A stretch of DNA of 64,000 nucleotides, from the NCBI GenBank assembly GCA_023212645.1, contig JALBYC010000004.1, positions 310,001-374,000 on the forward strand, given 5' to 3'. The first letter of the stretch is position 1, and each line of letters begins with the position of its first letter. The notes beneath the pieces are model-generated. The model did no database searches. It was given only the letters and a program-made list of their open reading frames with translations, and was not told the origin of the DNA. This document shows, in pieces, positions 37,330 through 46,025 of the stretch. A program made the translations under genes and the position numbers. The stretch is from Farysia itapuensis (taxonomy: Eukaryota > Basidiomycota > Ustilaginomycetes > Ustilaginales > Ustilaginaceae).

Positions 37330-38503
37330 ATGGGTGTCCTTGATATCGTTCCCGCCGGTGTCGTCTCCGGAAAGGACGTCTACAAAGTCTTTGACTATGC
37401 TCGAAAGAACAAGTTTGCCATCCCTGCCTTTAACGTCACTTCTTCCTCGGTTGCCATTGCCGCTCTCGAAGGTGCTCGTGATGCCAAGTCTCCCCTGATC
37501 CTTCAGGTCTCTCAGGGAGGTGCCGCCAACTTTGCTGGCAAGGGTCTTTCCAACTCGAACCAAGAGGCTTCCATCATTGGCGCCAAGGCTGCTGCCCTCT
37601 TCATCCGAGCTGTCGCTCCCTCGTATGGCGTCCCCGTTATCATGCACTCGGACCACTGTGCCAAGAAGCTTCTCCCCTGGTTCGACGGCATGCTCGCCGC
37701 CGATGAGGAGTACCACAAGGAGCACAACGAGCCCCTCTTCTCGTCTCACATGCTGGATCTGTCCGAGGAGCCCAAGGAGGAGAACATCGAAACTTGCAAG
37801 AAGTACCTCAAGCGCATGGCACCACTCGGCATCTGGCTCGAGATGGAAATCGGCATCACAGGAGGTGAGGAAGACGGTGTCAACAACGAGAACGTTGACA
37901 ACGCCTCTCTGTACACCCAGCCCGAGGATATCTGGGACATCTACCGCGAATTCTCCGAGATCACCCCCAACTTCTCCATCGCCGCCGGTTTCGGCAACGT
38001 TCACGGTGTCTACAAGCCCGGAAATGTCTCTCTCAAGCCCGAGCTGCTTGGAAAGCACCAAAAATACGTGCAAGAGCAGATCAAGTCCGAGACCGACAAG
38101 CCTGTCTTCTTTGTCTTCCACGGCGGCTCTGGCTCCGAAAAGCACGAGATCGCTACTGCTGTCGGTCACGGCGTCGTAAAGATGAACGTCGACACTGGTA
38201 AGTTTTCGTTTTCCTTCCTTCTTCTTGGACTCTCTTCTGACCCATACCTCCCAATCATTCTGCCTCCTGCAAAAACTATCTTGCCGCTCTCCAGACACGC
38301 AGTGGAGCTACCTTTGCGGTATCCGGGACTACATCCTGTCCAAGCAAAAGTATTTGGAAAAGCAAGTTGGCAACCCCGATGGCGCCGACAAGCCAAACAA
38401 GAAGTTCTTCGACCCCCGAGTCTGGGTGCGAGAGGGCGAAAAGACCATGGCAACCCGATGCAAGGAAGCCTTCAACGATCTGGGCTCGGAAGGCAAGCTC
38501 TAA
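37330..38503 (+). CDS. FBA1: Fructose-bisphosphate aldolase, class II
   Basis: Glycolytic enzyme that cleaves fructose-1,6-bisphosphate, Zn-dependent. The model is join(37330..38197,38295..38503), 358 aa. The 97-bp intron (GTAAGT..TCTCCAG) splits an Asp codon (NVDT). Class II features are HSDHCAKKLLPWFDG (zinc His and catalytic Asp region), EMEIGITGGEEDGV, FGNVHGVYKPGNV and FHGGSGSEKHEI. Codons are strongly biased to C-ending forms, consistent with high expression. Reading through the intron would give a false longer product, so the spliced form is chosen because it restores the family C-terminus DTQWSYLCGIRDYI..EGKL. Confidence 0.97.
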
Positions 38504-38739
38504 GCGATGTACACCAGCCGATAATGTTCTTCCTTCACACCTGCCAAGTAATGCCGTCAGTTTGTGTTGACACCTGGTCTGTGAAGAGATGACTACGACG
38601 TGAGACCCCCAACGGTGTCATTGGACCGATCCGGCACACAACACACCTCTTCACGCCGTTCTCGCCCAGAACGCTTCAACTACTCTATCCAATGGGGTAT
38701 CTGTTCCTGGTGCTGAGGCGCGACAATCTGAGTAGTGGT

Positions 38740-40626
38740 CTATGCCGCATCAGGGGTCCAAAACGTGCATCTGCCAGACGCATTGCCAGTGACGAGTCTA
38801 GCAGGGAGCACAGGGTGCATGCATGTGACAGCGGGCACGGCAGTGACGTGATTTTCGTCCCACAGAGTGCGGAGCAAGGTTCCGTCGCCAGCATAGATCT
38901 CGGCACGGCGCGTCATGCTGCCGATGGTAAAGTGAGGTTCGAGGGTAGGATTCTGGTTCCAGCGCGCGCGGAACATGGTCAGCCATTTGCCCGTCTGATT
39001 GTTGTGCGGGATTCGATTGGGCGATTCGAGCACGTCTTCGGGTCGGTTTGGGTCTTGCGCCATCTCAGGCTGTTCCTGCTCCTGCTTGATGGCTTGATGC
39101 ACATCTTCCTCCGTCTTGAGCACTTTGGCTCTCGAAAAGTAGCTTAGCAAGTCGCCTTTGCCGTTAGACAAAGGGGCGTCTTCCGTCTTGACTTTGCGTC
39201 CAGCCTTGACAGCAACGTTCTTCTTCTTCGTGACGTACGGAGAGTTGAGCCACGAGGGCTCCGTGCTCCAGATTTTGACGACATCGTCATACGATACTCC
39301 GACGAGTTGATCGCCACGGGGACTGAAGTCGACTGACGTGCAGGCTTGACGAGCTTTGTGCGATGCAAATTGCGCCTTTGTCTGCGCCGCTTCCAAGTCG
39401 TCCGGATCAACTCCTTTGTAGTTGTAAGGGGCTTCCGCGGTCTCTTTGACGACAGATGCCAGAGCGCGCACGTCAAAGAGTCGAACATGCTGATCTAGAG
39501 AGGCGGTGGCGATGCAGTGTGGCGCTAGACGGTTGACCGACATGGCACCAATCTTCTTCTCGCAGACCTGCCACCGTCGGGCATTGGGAGAAGCGGCGCC
39601 ACGACGTTTGCTGTTCTCGCGCAAGTCAATGTGAAGGAGACCTCCTCGGTGATCTGCAATCCAGATGGAGCGCTCGTCCAGAGACGGCGCGGGGGTATCG
39701 ATGAAGGCGCTTGGATGTGACGCAGGTGAGAGAATATCAAAGATGGACAGCAGTACGTCGTCCTCGCCAGCCCATACTTCGACCGACGTGCCGGTTGTCA
39801 AGTCGAGCTTCCGCACCGTCGAGTCGTATGAGCACGAAAATACGTTGTTGGAGCTGACTGGGTCGATCTTGATGCAAGTGACAGGACTTCGACCATGCAC
39901 CTGTAGTGACCAAGCTGTGCCCTCGGGGAAGGGCTCCTCTTCGTCTTCATCATCTTCTCCTTTCACCTGTTCGGCCACCGCCGCGGCATCCCACACGCCA
40001 ATGGAGCCCTCTTTGTCGCCGACGAAGATCAAGTCTTTGTCAGTGGACGGATGGTAGGCCATACTGTAGACTCTCTTTGAGGTGACTTTAGCAGTGCTCT
40101 TGAGCGTCATCTTGTTGAGGATGTCCTCCAGCTCTTGGCGTTCTGTACTGCCTTTTGAGACATTGCTTCGATGCTCCTTCTCCTCTTTGATATCCACTAG
40201 CTCGCCAGCAGCTGCTGCATTTGAAGCAAGCCCTGCGAGAGTAGCTTCGAGCTTCTGGATGGCCTCTGCTTCCAGCTGACCTCCGGTCATGCCTGACAGA
40301 TCAAATTGTTGATGTCGGGCCCGTTTGGCCTCGTCCGCTGCTTTGCGCGCCTCTTCAGCTTCTTCCTCGTACTTTCGCTTGAGTACCTCCGAGTCAGCTT
40401 CGTGACCGGCGATGCGTGCACTGGCACGCTTCGGAAGCAATCTGGTTGGTGTTGTATCGGCTTTCTTGCGTGGGGTAGTTGGTTTCTTTGGCTTGGTCGG
40501 CGTGTTGCTCTTGGGTCGACCGCCGATGGCCGCAGCGCCGCCCATGACGCCTAGCTCCTTCATGAGCTTCTCATTCTCTTTGATGTTCCGCAGGCGCTCC
40601 TGCTCGTAATCGGTTGCTTCACTCAT
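38740..40626 (-). CDS. CMR1: WD40 DNA-damage-binding protein Cmr1
   Basis: Nuclear WD40 protein linked in yeast to DNA replication stress and protein quality control foci. Single exon, 628 aa. The N-terminus MSEATDYEQERLRNIKENEKL is the family hallmark, followed by a Lys-rich segment with KRASARIAG. The propeller follows (YHPSTDKDLIFVGDKEGSIG, VFSCSYDSTVRKLDL, IATASLDQHVRLFDVRA, SVDFSPRGDQLVGVSYDD) and ends in MHPVLPARLVTGNASGRC. The frame continues upstream, but ATG 40626 matches the family start. Two MCB-like repeats lie just upstream. Confidence 0.93.
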   Translation of the reverse strand: MSEATDYEQERLRNIKENEKLMKELGVMGGAAAIGGRPKSNTPTKPKKPTTPRKKADTTPTRLLPKRASARIAGHEADSEVLKRKYEEEAEEARKAADEAKRARHQQFDLSGMTGGQLEAEAIQKLEATLAGLASNAAAAGELVDIKEEKEHRSNVSKGSTERQELEDILNKMTLKSTAKVTSKRVYSMAYHPSTDKDLIFVGDKEGSIGVWDAAAVAEQVKGEDDEDEEEPFPEGTAWSLQVHGRSPVTCIKIDPVSSNNVFSCSYDSTVRKLDLTTGTSVEVWAGEDDVLLSIFDILSPASHPSAFIDTPAPSLDERSIWIADHRGGLLHIDLRENSKRRGAASPNARRWQVCEKKIGAMSVNRLAPHCIATASLDQHVRLFDVRALASVVKETAEAPYNYKGVDPDDLEAAQTKAQFASHKARQACTSVDFSPRGDQLVGVSYDDVVKIWSTEPSWLNSPYVTKKKNVAVKAGRKVKTEDAPLSNGKGDLLSYFSRAKVLKTEEDVHQAIKQEQEQPEMAQDPNRPEDVLESPNRIPHNNQTGKWLTMFRARWNQNPTLEPHFTIGSMTRRAEIYAGDGTLLRTLWDENHVTAVPAVTCMHPVLPARLVTGNASGRCTFWTPDAA

Positions 40627-41187
40627 CTTGCGGGTGGTGCGGAGGCGGTGAGCCTTCAAATCTTCCCAACACGTCGTTCTCGTAAATCGCGTAATCGCGT
40701 AAACGACTGAATCGCTGAATTGCATCGCCGAGTCCCGTGTGTCGACACGGAAATTCTGTGCAACTTCAAAGCAAGAAGAAACACCGGGTCTGATCTCATC
40801 GCACGCGGGCTGCGAGATAAGCGCGCCAAGTACAGCGGTGTGTGAGTCCGAAATGATTCCTTTGATTCTGTCTGCTCATTAGGTGAAGGAGAGAATGATG
40901 CCCAAGGATTGTCGAGCAACCCAAACACGGGTTGTGGATCGCATGGTCGCTCTTGCTCTCACGCAACACTGTTCGATCGTAGCTAGGGACAGCTGCGTCT
41001 CTTGGTGATGGTCCCTTGCATAGGTGTGCACCCTACACTATATATGCTGCAGTAATGGGATCATTTGTTCATAAGCCGGTATGTCCGTGTACATCAATGC
41101 GACTCAATTGCAAACGTTCGAACAGTGTCGGTAGCTCTGCCTTCATACGCTCGTCAGTATAATCTAGGGTTGGGTATGTATTGATAG
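40627..41187. other. CMR1 promoter and RBM22 3' region
   Basis: This 561-bp stretch lies between two genes on the minus strand. It holds a tandem repeat near 40687-40702, listed separately. A 90-codon minus-strand frame at 40656-40928 has no recognisable domain and overlaps the CMR1 promoter, so I do not call it. Confidence 0.5.
40687..40702 (-). promoter_or_regulatory. Tandem MCB-like elements upstream of CMR1
   Basis: Two direct copies of TTACGCGA (minus strand) lie 61-76 bp upstream of the CMR1 ATG. Each contains ACGCG, the core of the MluI cell-cycle box bound by MBF at G1/S. Regulation is inference, but it fits the replication-linked role of Cmr1. Confidence 0.35.
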
Positions 41188-42215
41188 CTATGTTTTGGTC
41201 ACCTTTTTGGGCGTTGTGGTAGCAACGTCTGCCTTCTTCGCAGGCTTGCTTCGACCCCACGTAGCGCGAATCTCTTTCTCTCCCAGGAACATCTTGGGCG
41301 AGCATTGCTGAGCAGCCTTCTCGGCGGCTTCGCGTGTTGCGAAATTGACGAATGCACACTTGGAGGTCGGCACCAGCGTGACAGACTTGATGTTCTCCGG
41401 TTGTAATTGAGGGGTGGTTTCGACGAACCACGCTCGTATAGAGGCTTCAGAGATGGTGTCCGGCAGCGAGGACAAGAACAAGGAAATCTGTAGTTGGAAC
41501 TCAATACTCAGCTTCGGACGTCTTTGGGACAAGAAAAGTCGTTACTTACGATACTCGAATCCTCTGGTGGTGGCAGACCTTGTGCACGTTGTAATCTTGC
41601 AGGAGTTACATTGGACTGAGCGGGTGCAAGCAAATCGAATGAATCTTCAGCTGGCAGCTGGTGCTGATAGGGACAGTCGTCGCCTCTTTTGCAATCCCCT
41701 CGCGCGAAAGCAGAGCAAAGCTGCGGCCGTTTGCGCTTGTACTCGGGTTCCTTCCTCGCCAATTTCTTGAGTATATCTTGCCCTGCTCTACTAGCAGGTC
41801 CTGTACTTGCGTGCACTAGCGATGTTGGTCCTTCGAGTTGACGGTCCATGGTCTGAGCAAAGTATTCTCTGTTCACGCCAGACGAAGGACCGGATGACTT
41901 GATGCTGAGCGCTGCGTCTCGCACTTGAACCGGCAGTCCGTACTGCAGATCCAAGATGCATGTCTGACAGACGTTCTTGACTTTAGCACAGGTCGTACAT
42001 ATTTCGGTCTTCTTGAAACGCGAGCCTGCTCCTGGGTTCCATCGGAAAACAGTAAAGGGGCGTGTGCAGATCTTGCACGCTTTCCCTTGGCTATCTTTCG
42101 TCATGCGGATGTAAGGGTTCGGCCCCAGACAAGTCTCGCACAAGATGGGAGTATCCGCCTCCTCGGCACCTGCGATGCTGGTGCCGATCTTTCCGTGCGC
42201 AGACCAGGCCGCCAT
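41188..42215 (-). CDS. SLT11: Pre-mRNA splicing factor RBM22/Slt11 (Cwf5, Ecm2)
   Basis: Spliceosomal protein that contacts U6 and intron RNA near the catalytic centre. The model is complement(join(41188..41487,41550..42215)), 321 aa. The 62-nt intron joins PPPEDSSI to ISLFLSSLPDTISEA. The N-terminal zinc region has CETCLGPNPYIRMTK, CKICTRPFTVFRWNPG and CTTCAKVKNVCQTCILDL. A CCCH finger follows (CSAFARGDCKRGDDCPYQH), and exon 2 carries an RRM (KCAFVNFATREAAEKAAQQ, then IRATWGRSK). The order matches RBM22, although the C-terminal tail is short. ATG 42215 is the first in frame. It is divergent from ERI1 by 121 bp. Confidence 0.93.
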
Positions 42216-42323
42216 GTTCAGAAAGTAGCTCAACAAGATGGTGGACGAGTGCTGAGTTGCAGGCCAATTTTTACCGTTTTTTGACAGCCGAAATTCTCCA
42301 CCTTAATCTTCTTGACTGCAAGC

Positions 42324-42329
42324 ATGTAA
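42324..42329 (+). promoter_or_regulatory. Minimal start-stop uORF before ERI1
   Basis: ATG at 42324-42326 is followed directly by TAA at 42327-42329, ending 7 bases before the ERI1 ATG at 42337. If the transcript includes it, this start-stop element could pause ribosomes and lower translation. Whether the mRNA begins upstream of it is unknown. Confidence 0.35.
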
Positions 42330-42336
42330 GGCGGCC

Positions 42337-43596
42337 ATGGCCGCTTCGCTCACTGTCAACGAACTTCGGTCGCGACTCGACGGACTCGGTCTGGACAGTC
42401 GGGGGAACAAAGCGGATCTGCGCAACAAGCTCAAAAAGGCCTTGAAGAAACCTGTAGCATCCTTCAAAAGCGAAGCATGTGCAACAGAGCCTTGGTCGCC
42501 CAAATTTCACACGTTCTTGGTGCTCGACGTCGAAGCCACTTGCGAGAAGACTCGCAGGTATGGTCCAGATCACAGACAGTACGAAGGGACAAAGCGCTGT
42601 CAAGATGTCAGAAACCACCAATATCCCAGCGAAATCGTAGAGTTCCCCGTGATCGTGCTGCAGTGGGACAAGGCGCAACAGTCCCTTAAGGAAGTCGATG
42701 TCTTTTCCACATATGTTCAGCCCACGTATCGTCCAAAGCTGTCCCAGTTCTGCCAAGATCTTACCGGAATAACACAGAGTCAGGTTGACGCAGCCCCGCG
42801 CTGGAATCAAGTCATGGAGGATCTATGCCGCTTCTTGCTGTCTCACGATCTACTTGAAAAGCGTATGGTGAAAGGAAGTGACCCCTACGCCTACAGGCTA
42901 AAACGCGGAGTTACTTGGCTTACACACGGACCAGCAGATCTTCGAGACTTTGTTCTGAAAGCGGCCTGGATCTCCAAGTCCGGCGAAGGCCAATTCCTCG
43001 GCACACCTCCTATGTTCCTCAGGGGCCCTTTGCTCGATATCCGTCTAGCAGTCCAGTCGCTGTACCGATGGGAGCAAGACCTCAAGCGACATGGCTCTCA
43101 GAACAGCTCGTCTCGCACATCGCCGTTCCCCGAATTTGGAGGCACGGACGGCTTTCAAGTCGTTTCGGCTCCTACAATCGAACATGCAACTCCAGAAGAG
43201 CAGATTCAACCGTCGCGGCTCAGCGATCGAGACGGCACTGTAGTCGGACTTCTCGACATATTCAGCATCGGTCCGTTTCAGGGAAAGCAACACTGTGGTC
43301 TCGACGACGCACACAACATTGCCAGGATCGCTGTCGAAGCAGCAAGACGTATATCTGAAGCATCTAAAGGGCATCAGATTCTACTTCAAAGAAAGGTCGA
43401 GAGAGCCAGTGGGATTGTCCACGCCGCTTCCATACAGCTGGATTCTCGCAGTGCGCCGCGCCGTGCCCGAGGCATGGAACAGATCCTTCTTCATCCCAAT
43501 GTCCGCACAGAAGACGTTCACAGGCGCTGGCTTTTCACGGGCAAATTTGTTGGCGACGTTAGATGGCCATTCCTTCCCGATGAGGAGATAGCGTAG
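42337..43596 (+). CDS. ERI1: Eri1-like 3'-5' exoribonuclease with SAP domain
   Basis: DEDDh exonuclease of 419 aa, single exon. A SAP-type helix pair opens the protein (TVNELRSRLDGLGLDSRGNKADLRNKL), as in animal and S. pombe Eri1. The exonuclease motifs follow: FLVLDVEATCE (Exo I, Asp/Glu), CQDLTGITQSQVD, LTHGPADLRDF (Exo II Asp region), and HCGLDDAHNIARI (Exo III His/Asp). Family members trim 5.8S rRNA, degrade histone mRNA and destroy siRNA duplexes. Insertions separate the Exo II and III motifs (about residues 230-310). The C-terminus after motif III has no clear domain. Confidence 0.9.
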   Translation: MAASLTVNELRSRLDGLGLDSRGNKADLRNKLKKALKKPVASFKSEACATEPWSPKFHTFLVLDVEATCEKTRRYGPDHRQYEGTKRCQDVRNHQYPSEIVEFPVIVLQWDKAQQSLKEVDVFSTYVQPTYRPKLSQFCQDLTGITQSQVDAAPRWNQVMEDLCRFLLSHDLLEKRMVKGSDPYAYRLKRGVTWLTHGPADLRDFVLKAAWISKSGEGQFLGTPPMFLRGPLLDIRLAVQSLYRWEQDLKRHGSQNSSSRTSPFPEFGGTDGFQVVSAPTIEHATPEEQIQPSRLSDRDGTVVGLLDIFSIGPFQGKQHCGLDDAHNIARIAVEAARRISEASKGHQILLQRKVERASGIVHAASIQLDSRSAPRRARGMEQILLHPNVRTEDVHRRWLFTGKFVGDVRWPFLPDEEIA

Positions 43597-43921
43597 TCGA
43601 AGTTAGCCATACATTCCTTCACACCGCTCTATTACTGTTTCGCGATCCTTCCTTTCCTGTACTGTAAGCAATCTTCATAGAGCAAGCTGGCTGAAATTCG
43701 TCTGGACTTGACTGCCAGGCGGCATAGCGAAATGTCGAAATATCGAAATATCGAAATATCGGAATTTTGAGGAAATCTGTTAGGCCAGGTTTTGGCACGT
43801 GACGTCTTGAGGTGGTCGACTAACGGAGGAGCAATCTCACGTCGAATTACACCTACTACCTTGTGCCTCCTACACAAACACGTAAGTCAGCAGACGACAA
43901 TGGGATGCAGAAGCGAATTGT
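43597..43921. repeat. Intergenic with tandem octamer repeat
   Basis: Positions 43728-43759 hold four tandem copies of an 8-bp unit: CGAAATGT once, then CGAAATAT three times, with a decayed fifth copy CGGAATTT after them. The rest of this 325-bp region is the promoter of the small downstream gene and the ERI1 3' end. No exon is seen. Confidence 0.75.
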
Positions 43922-44315
43922 ATGACTGATGCTGAGCTTCGCCACCTTGACGATACGATCTTGCCGGTCAGGATGAGCGTCATAACTAGCGTCTTAGGGT
44001 ATGCCGGTGTCGGATTCTTGACAAGGTGCTACGCCCTCGGTCTGCAGAAAAGGAATATCTTCGACAGTAAGTAGACCTCGAGGACGTTTGGTTCGGGCAA
44101 ACATGTACTATATGCAGGGATATTGATCATCTCATTCAATGTACATAGATCTCGGAGGCCATGCTATGGCTATGGCTGCTTTCGGCTCTTTAGGCTACTA
44201 CTTCCACGGCGTTGAAGGACGACAGCAAGTGCTGATCGACAAGAAGAAGGAGGAGCTCCTCAAGAACCGCGAAGAGCGCGAACAACGTCTAGCTGCTAAA
44301 GCTGAAGAAGCGTAA
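43922..44315 (+). CDS. Small two-helix membrane protein, probably mitochondrial
   Basis: The model is join(43922..44066,44149..44315), 103 aa. The intron (GTAAGT, acceptor ACATAG) keeps frame and joins QKRNIFD to NLGGHAMAMAAFG. The protein has two short hydrophobic stretches, at about 21-40 (ITSVLGYAGVGFLTRCYALG) and 52-67 (GHAMAMAAFGSLGYYF). A very charged C-terminal helix follows (LIDKKKEELLKNREEREQRL). This layout is typical of small inner-membrane accessory proteins. It resembles fungal complex I accessory subunits of the NUXM type, but I cannot confirm this. A later Met (MSVITSV) is an alternative start. It converges on the mitochondrial MZM1-bL31m gene. Confidence 0.7.
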
Positions 44316-44485
44316 GATGGTCTCCTGTCCATCTTCAATTCATCGTCAACTTCCGACAATTGCCGACCAGGTCGCTATATGTTGCTTCTCGTTCAGTCTC
44401 TTAATTCAAGCACAGGCCGCATAACTGATCTCGAGAAAGTGCATGATCTCTTGAACGTGACTAAGAATACATAGAAGATGGTGGC

Positions 44486-45487
44486 CTACTTCTTACCCTT
44501 CTTGCCTTTGAAGCTTCTCATCTCCGTACCTGCTCGGGCTTGATGACCACCACTCATCCAGTCGAGGTCATCCTGTCCGAAACGGACATGACTGCTCGCA
44601 TCTTCAGCTGCTGATTCGGTTTCGGCTTCTACATCGATGATAGCTGCCTCTGCCTCCTGGAAGCGTTTTCGGAAACGTCCGAGTCGACCGCTGTCGTCAT
44701 CGCCATCAGCTCCAATCTTTCGCTCTTGACGAGGATTCCAGAGAGGATGATTTGTTGTGTCACGAGTGAGCCGAACGATGCGTCGAGGTGAAGTGGTTGT
44801 TCTCTGGATCGAAGAACCATCTGCGAGGATGGTGGTGGACGCGAATTGCGGTACGTTGCGTGGCAGTCGATTCCATTGTGGGACTGAAGGGTCTCTCGCC
44901 CGGCTAACAGCTGAAGTAGAGAACCCGCTTCTCTGCGGTTGTAATTTGAGCTCTCTTTTCGCGAAGGGGGAGGCCGACGTTGAGAAAGTTCGCGCAAAGC
45001 CCGACGCAGAAGTCGAGGCTGAGGAAGAGGTCTGATACTGGGCAGCCATTTCTCGGCAACTTTTCCGTTCGGGCTTCTTGCCAGCTTTCAGATCGGCAAT
45101 CTGCTTGGCTCGAGCCTCTTTGATGCTCTCGTTGGTTCCAAGCTCGGTCTCCTTGGTCATTTTTAGCTCTGTTGGACAGATTAGGTCAGCGAGCAGTCTC
45201 GCTCCATCGCACATGTAAACACACTTACCATATGCCTCCCTTTCTGCACGCCATTTGCCCTGTACAACGTTCTGTCGAAAGACTGCGACAATCTCGCGAC
45301 CCATCTGAAGACCTTCATCGATCTTTGTAGCATCTACTTCCTGCGCTGCCGCTAGAAATCTGCGTCGGGTCTCATCTCTGGCTGCAGCGATGGCGTGAGC
45401 GTCACCTTCGAACGTCTTACGCGTGGTACGCAGGAGCTGCTTGTACAGGCCAATCGCCTGGTGTCTTTGAGCCGCCGAGAAGCCCAT
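44486..45487 (-). CDS. Fusion of complex III assembly factor Mzm1 (LYR) and mitochondrial ribosomal protein bL31m
   Basis: The model is complement(join(44486..45168,45229..45487)), 313 aa, with a 60-nt GTAAGT..CAACAG intron. Residues 1-126 are a complete Mzm1/LYRM7: the LYR-type helix AIGLYKQLLRTTRKTF, FRQNVVQGK, and TKETELGTNESIKE as in yeast Mzm1, which stabilises the Rieske protein. Residues about 197-313 are a complete bL31m (yeast Mrpl36 type): ILADGSSIQRTTTSPRRIVR, TNHPLWNP, GRFRKRF, FGQDDLDWM and a Lys-rich end. Residues 127-180 between them are Ser/Arg-rich without acidic clusters (FARTFSTSASPFAK, RSGFSTSAVSRARD), like a mitochondrial presequence. Met127 in good context (GAAATGG) might start bL31m separately. 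The frame is continuous with no stop. Confidence 0.85.
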   Translation of the reverse strand: MGFSAAQRHQAIGLYKQLLRTTRKTFEGDAHAIAAARDETRRRFLAAAQEVDATKIDEGLQMGREIVAVFRQNVVQGKWRAEREAYGKCVYMCDGARLLADLICPTELKMTKETELGTNESIKEARAKQIADLKAGKKPERKSCREMAAQYQTSSSASTSASGFARTFSTSASPFAKRELKLQPQRSGFSTSAVSRARDPSVPQWNRLPRNVPQFASTTILADGSSIQRTTTSPRRIVRLTRDTTNHPLWNPRQERKIGADGDDDSGRLGRFRKRFQEAEAAIIDVEAETESAAEDASSHVRFGQDDLDWMSGGHQARAGTEMRSFKGKKGKK

Positions 45488-46025
45488 GGTGAGCTTGTGT
45501 GTCAGTAGCAGGCAACTCAAAGAGTGTTACAGAGGCTCCATTCGTAAAAGAGATCGAAGAGGAAGAAAAAAGTTAAAACGACGGTCTAACAGCCGACTTC
45601 AAACCCGAGTTTCATTGTTAGGTCATGTAATTTGAAGTTCGACCCGCGACCCGCGACCGGCGACCGACCTGCACTCGCCAGCTTGCCATGCAGTTGCCAC
45701 AGTCAAGAATTCGTATCGACGCAAGCTCCTGACTTCATTTGACATGCCAGCAAAGAAATTGTTCCACAGAGTACCACAGCAGCTTCTAGAAAGCTTTCCC
45801 TGGTTATACGTGTCTCACAATACAATGTTGAGCAGCTCAAGGAAAGGTTCATTATGCGTCGCCATCGACGATGAGGGAGTACGGGCGAGACAGCCTGAGT
45901 TCAATCGTTTCTACTTCATGAGACTTCGTTATAAATCCGTGTTCCTTCTCTCTTGTCGATCTTAGCCCCCTTTTGCCCTCAGTCCCTCATCGTTCAGGAC
46001 GTCAAAAAGCAAGCTGCTATCCATC
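45488..46025. repeat. Intergenic with tandem heptamers and a TATA box
   Basis: Four tandem 7-bp units CGACCCG, CGACCCG, CGACCGG, CGACCGA lie at 45640-45667. TATAAAT at 45930-45936 lies about 90 bp upstream of the secreted-protein ATG and is a likely TATA box. A 73-codon frame at 45744-45965 runs through this promoter and is not called. Confidence 0.6.

Noticed and set aside
37291..38298. 335-codon minus-strand frame antisense to the aldolase gene
   Set aside because: It mirrors the strong codon bias of the aldolase on the other strand, has low-complexity Val/Leu/Asp composition and shows no domain.
37330..38592. Unspliced aldolase frame reading through the intron
   Set aside because: It destroys the conserved C-terminus, which is restored exactly by removing 38198-38294.
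45744..45965. 73-codon frame upstream of the secreted-protein gene
   Set aside because: It runs through the TATA box and promoter of the downstream gene and has no family match.
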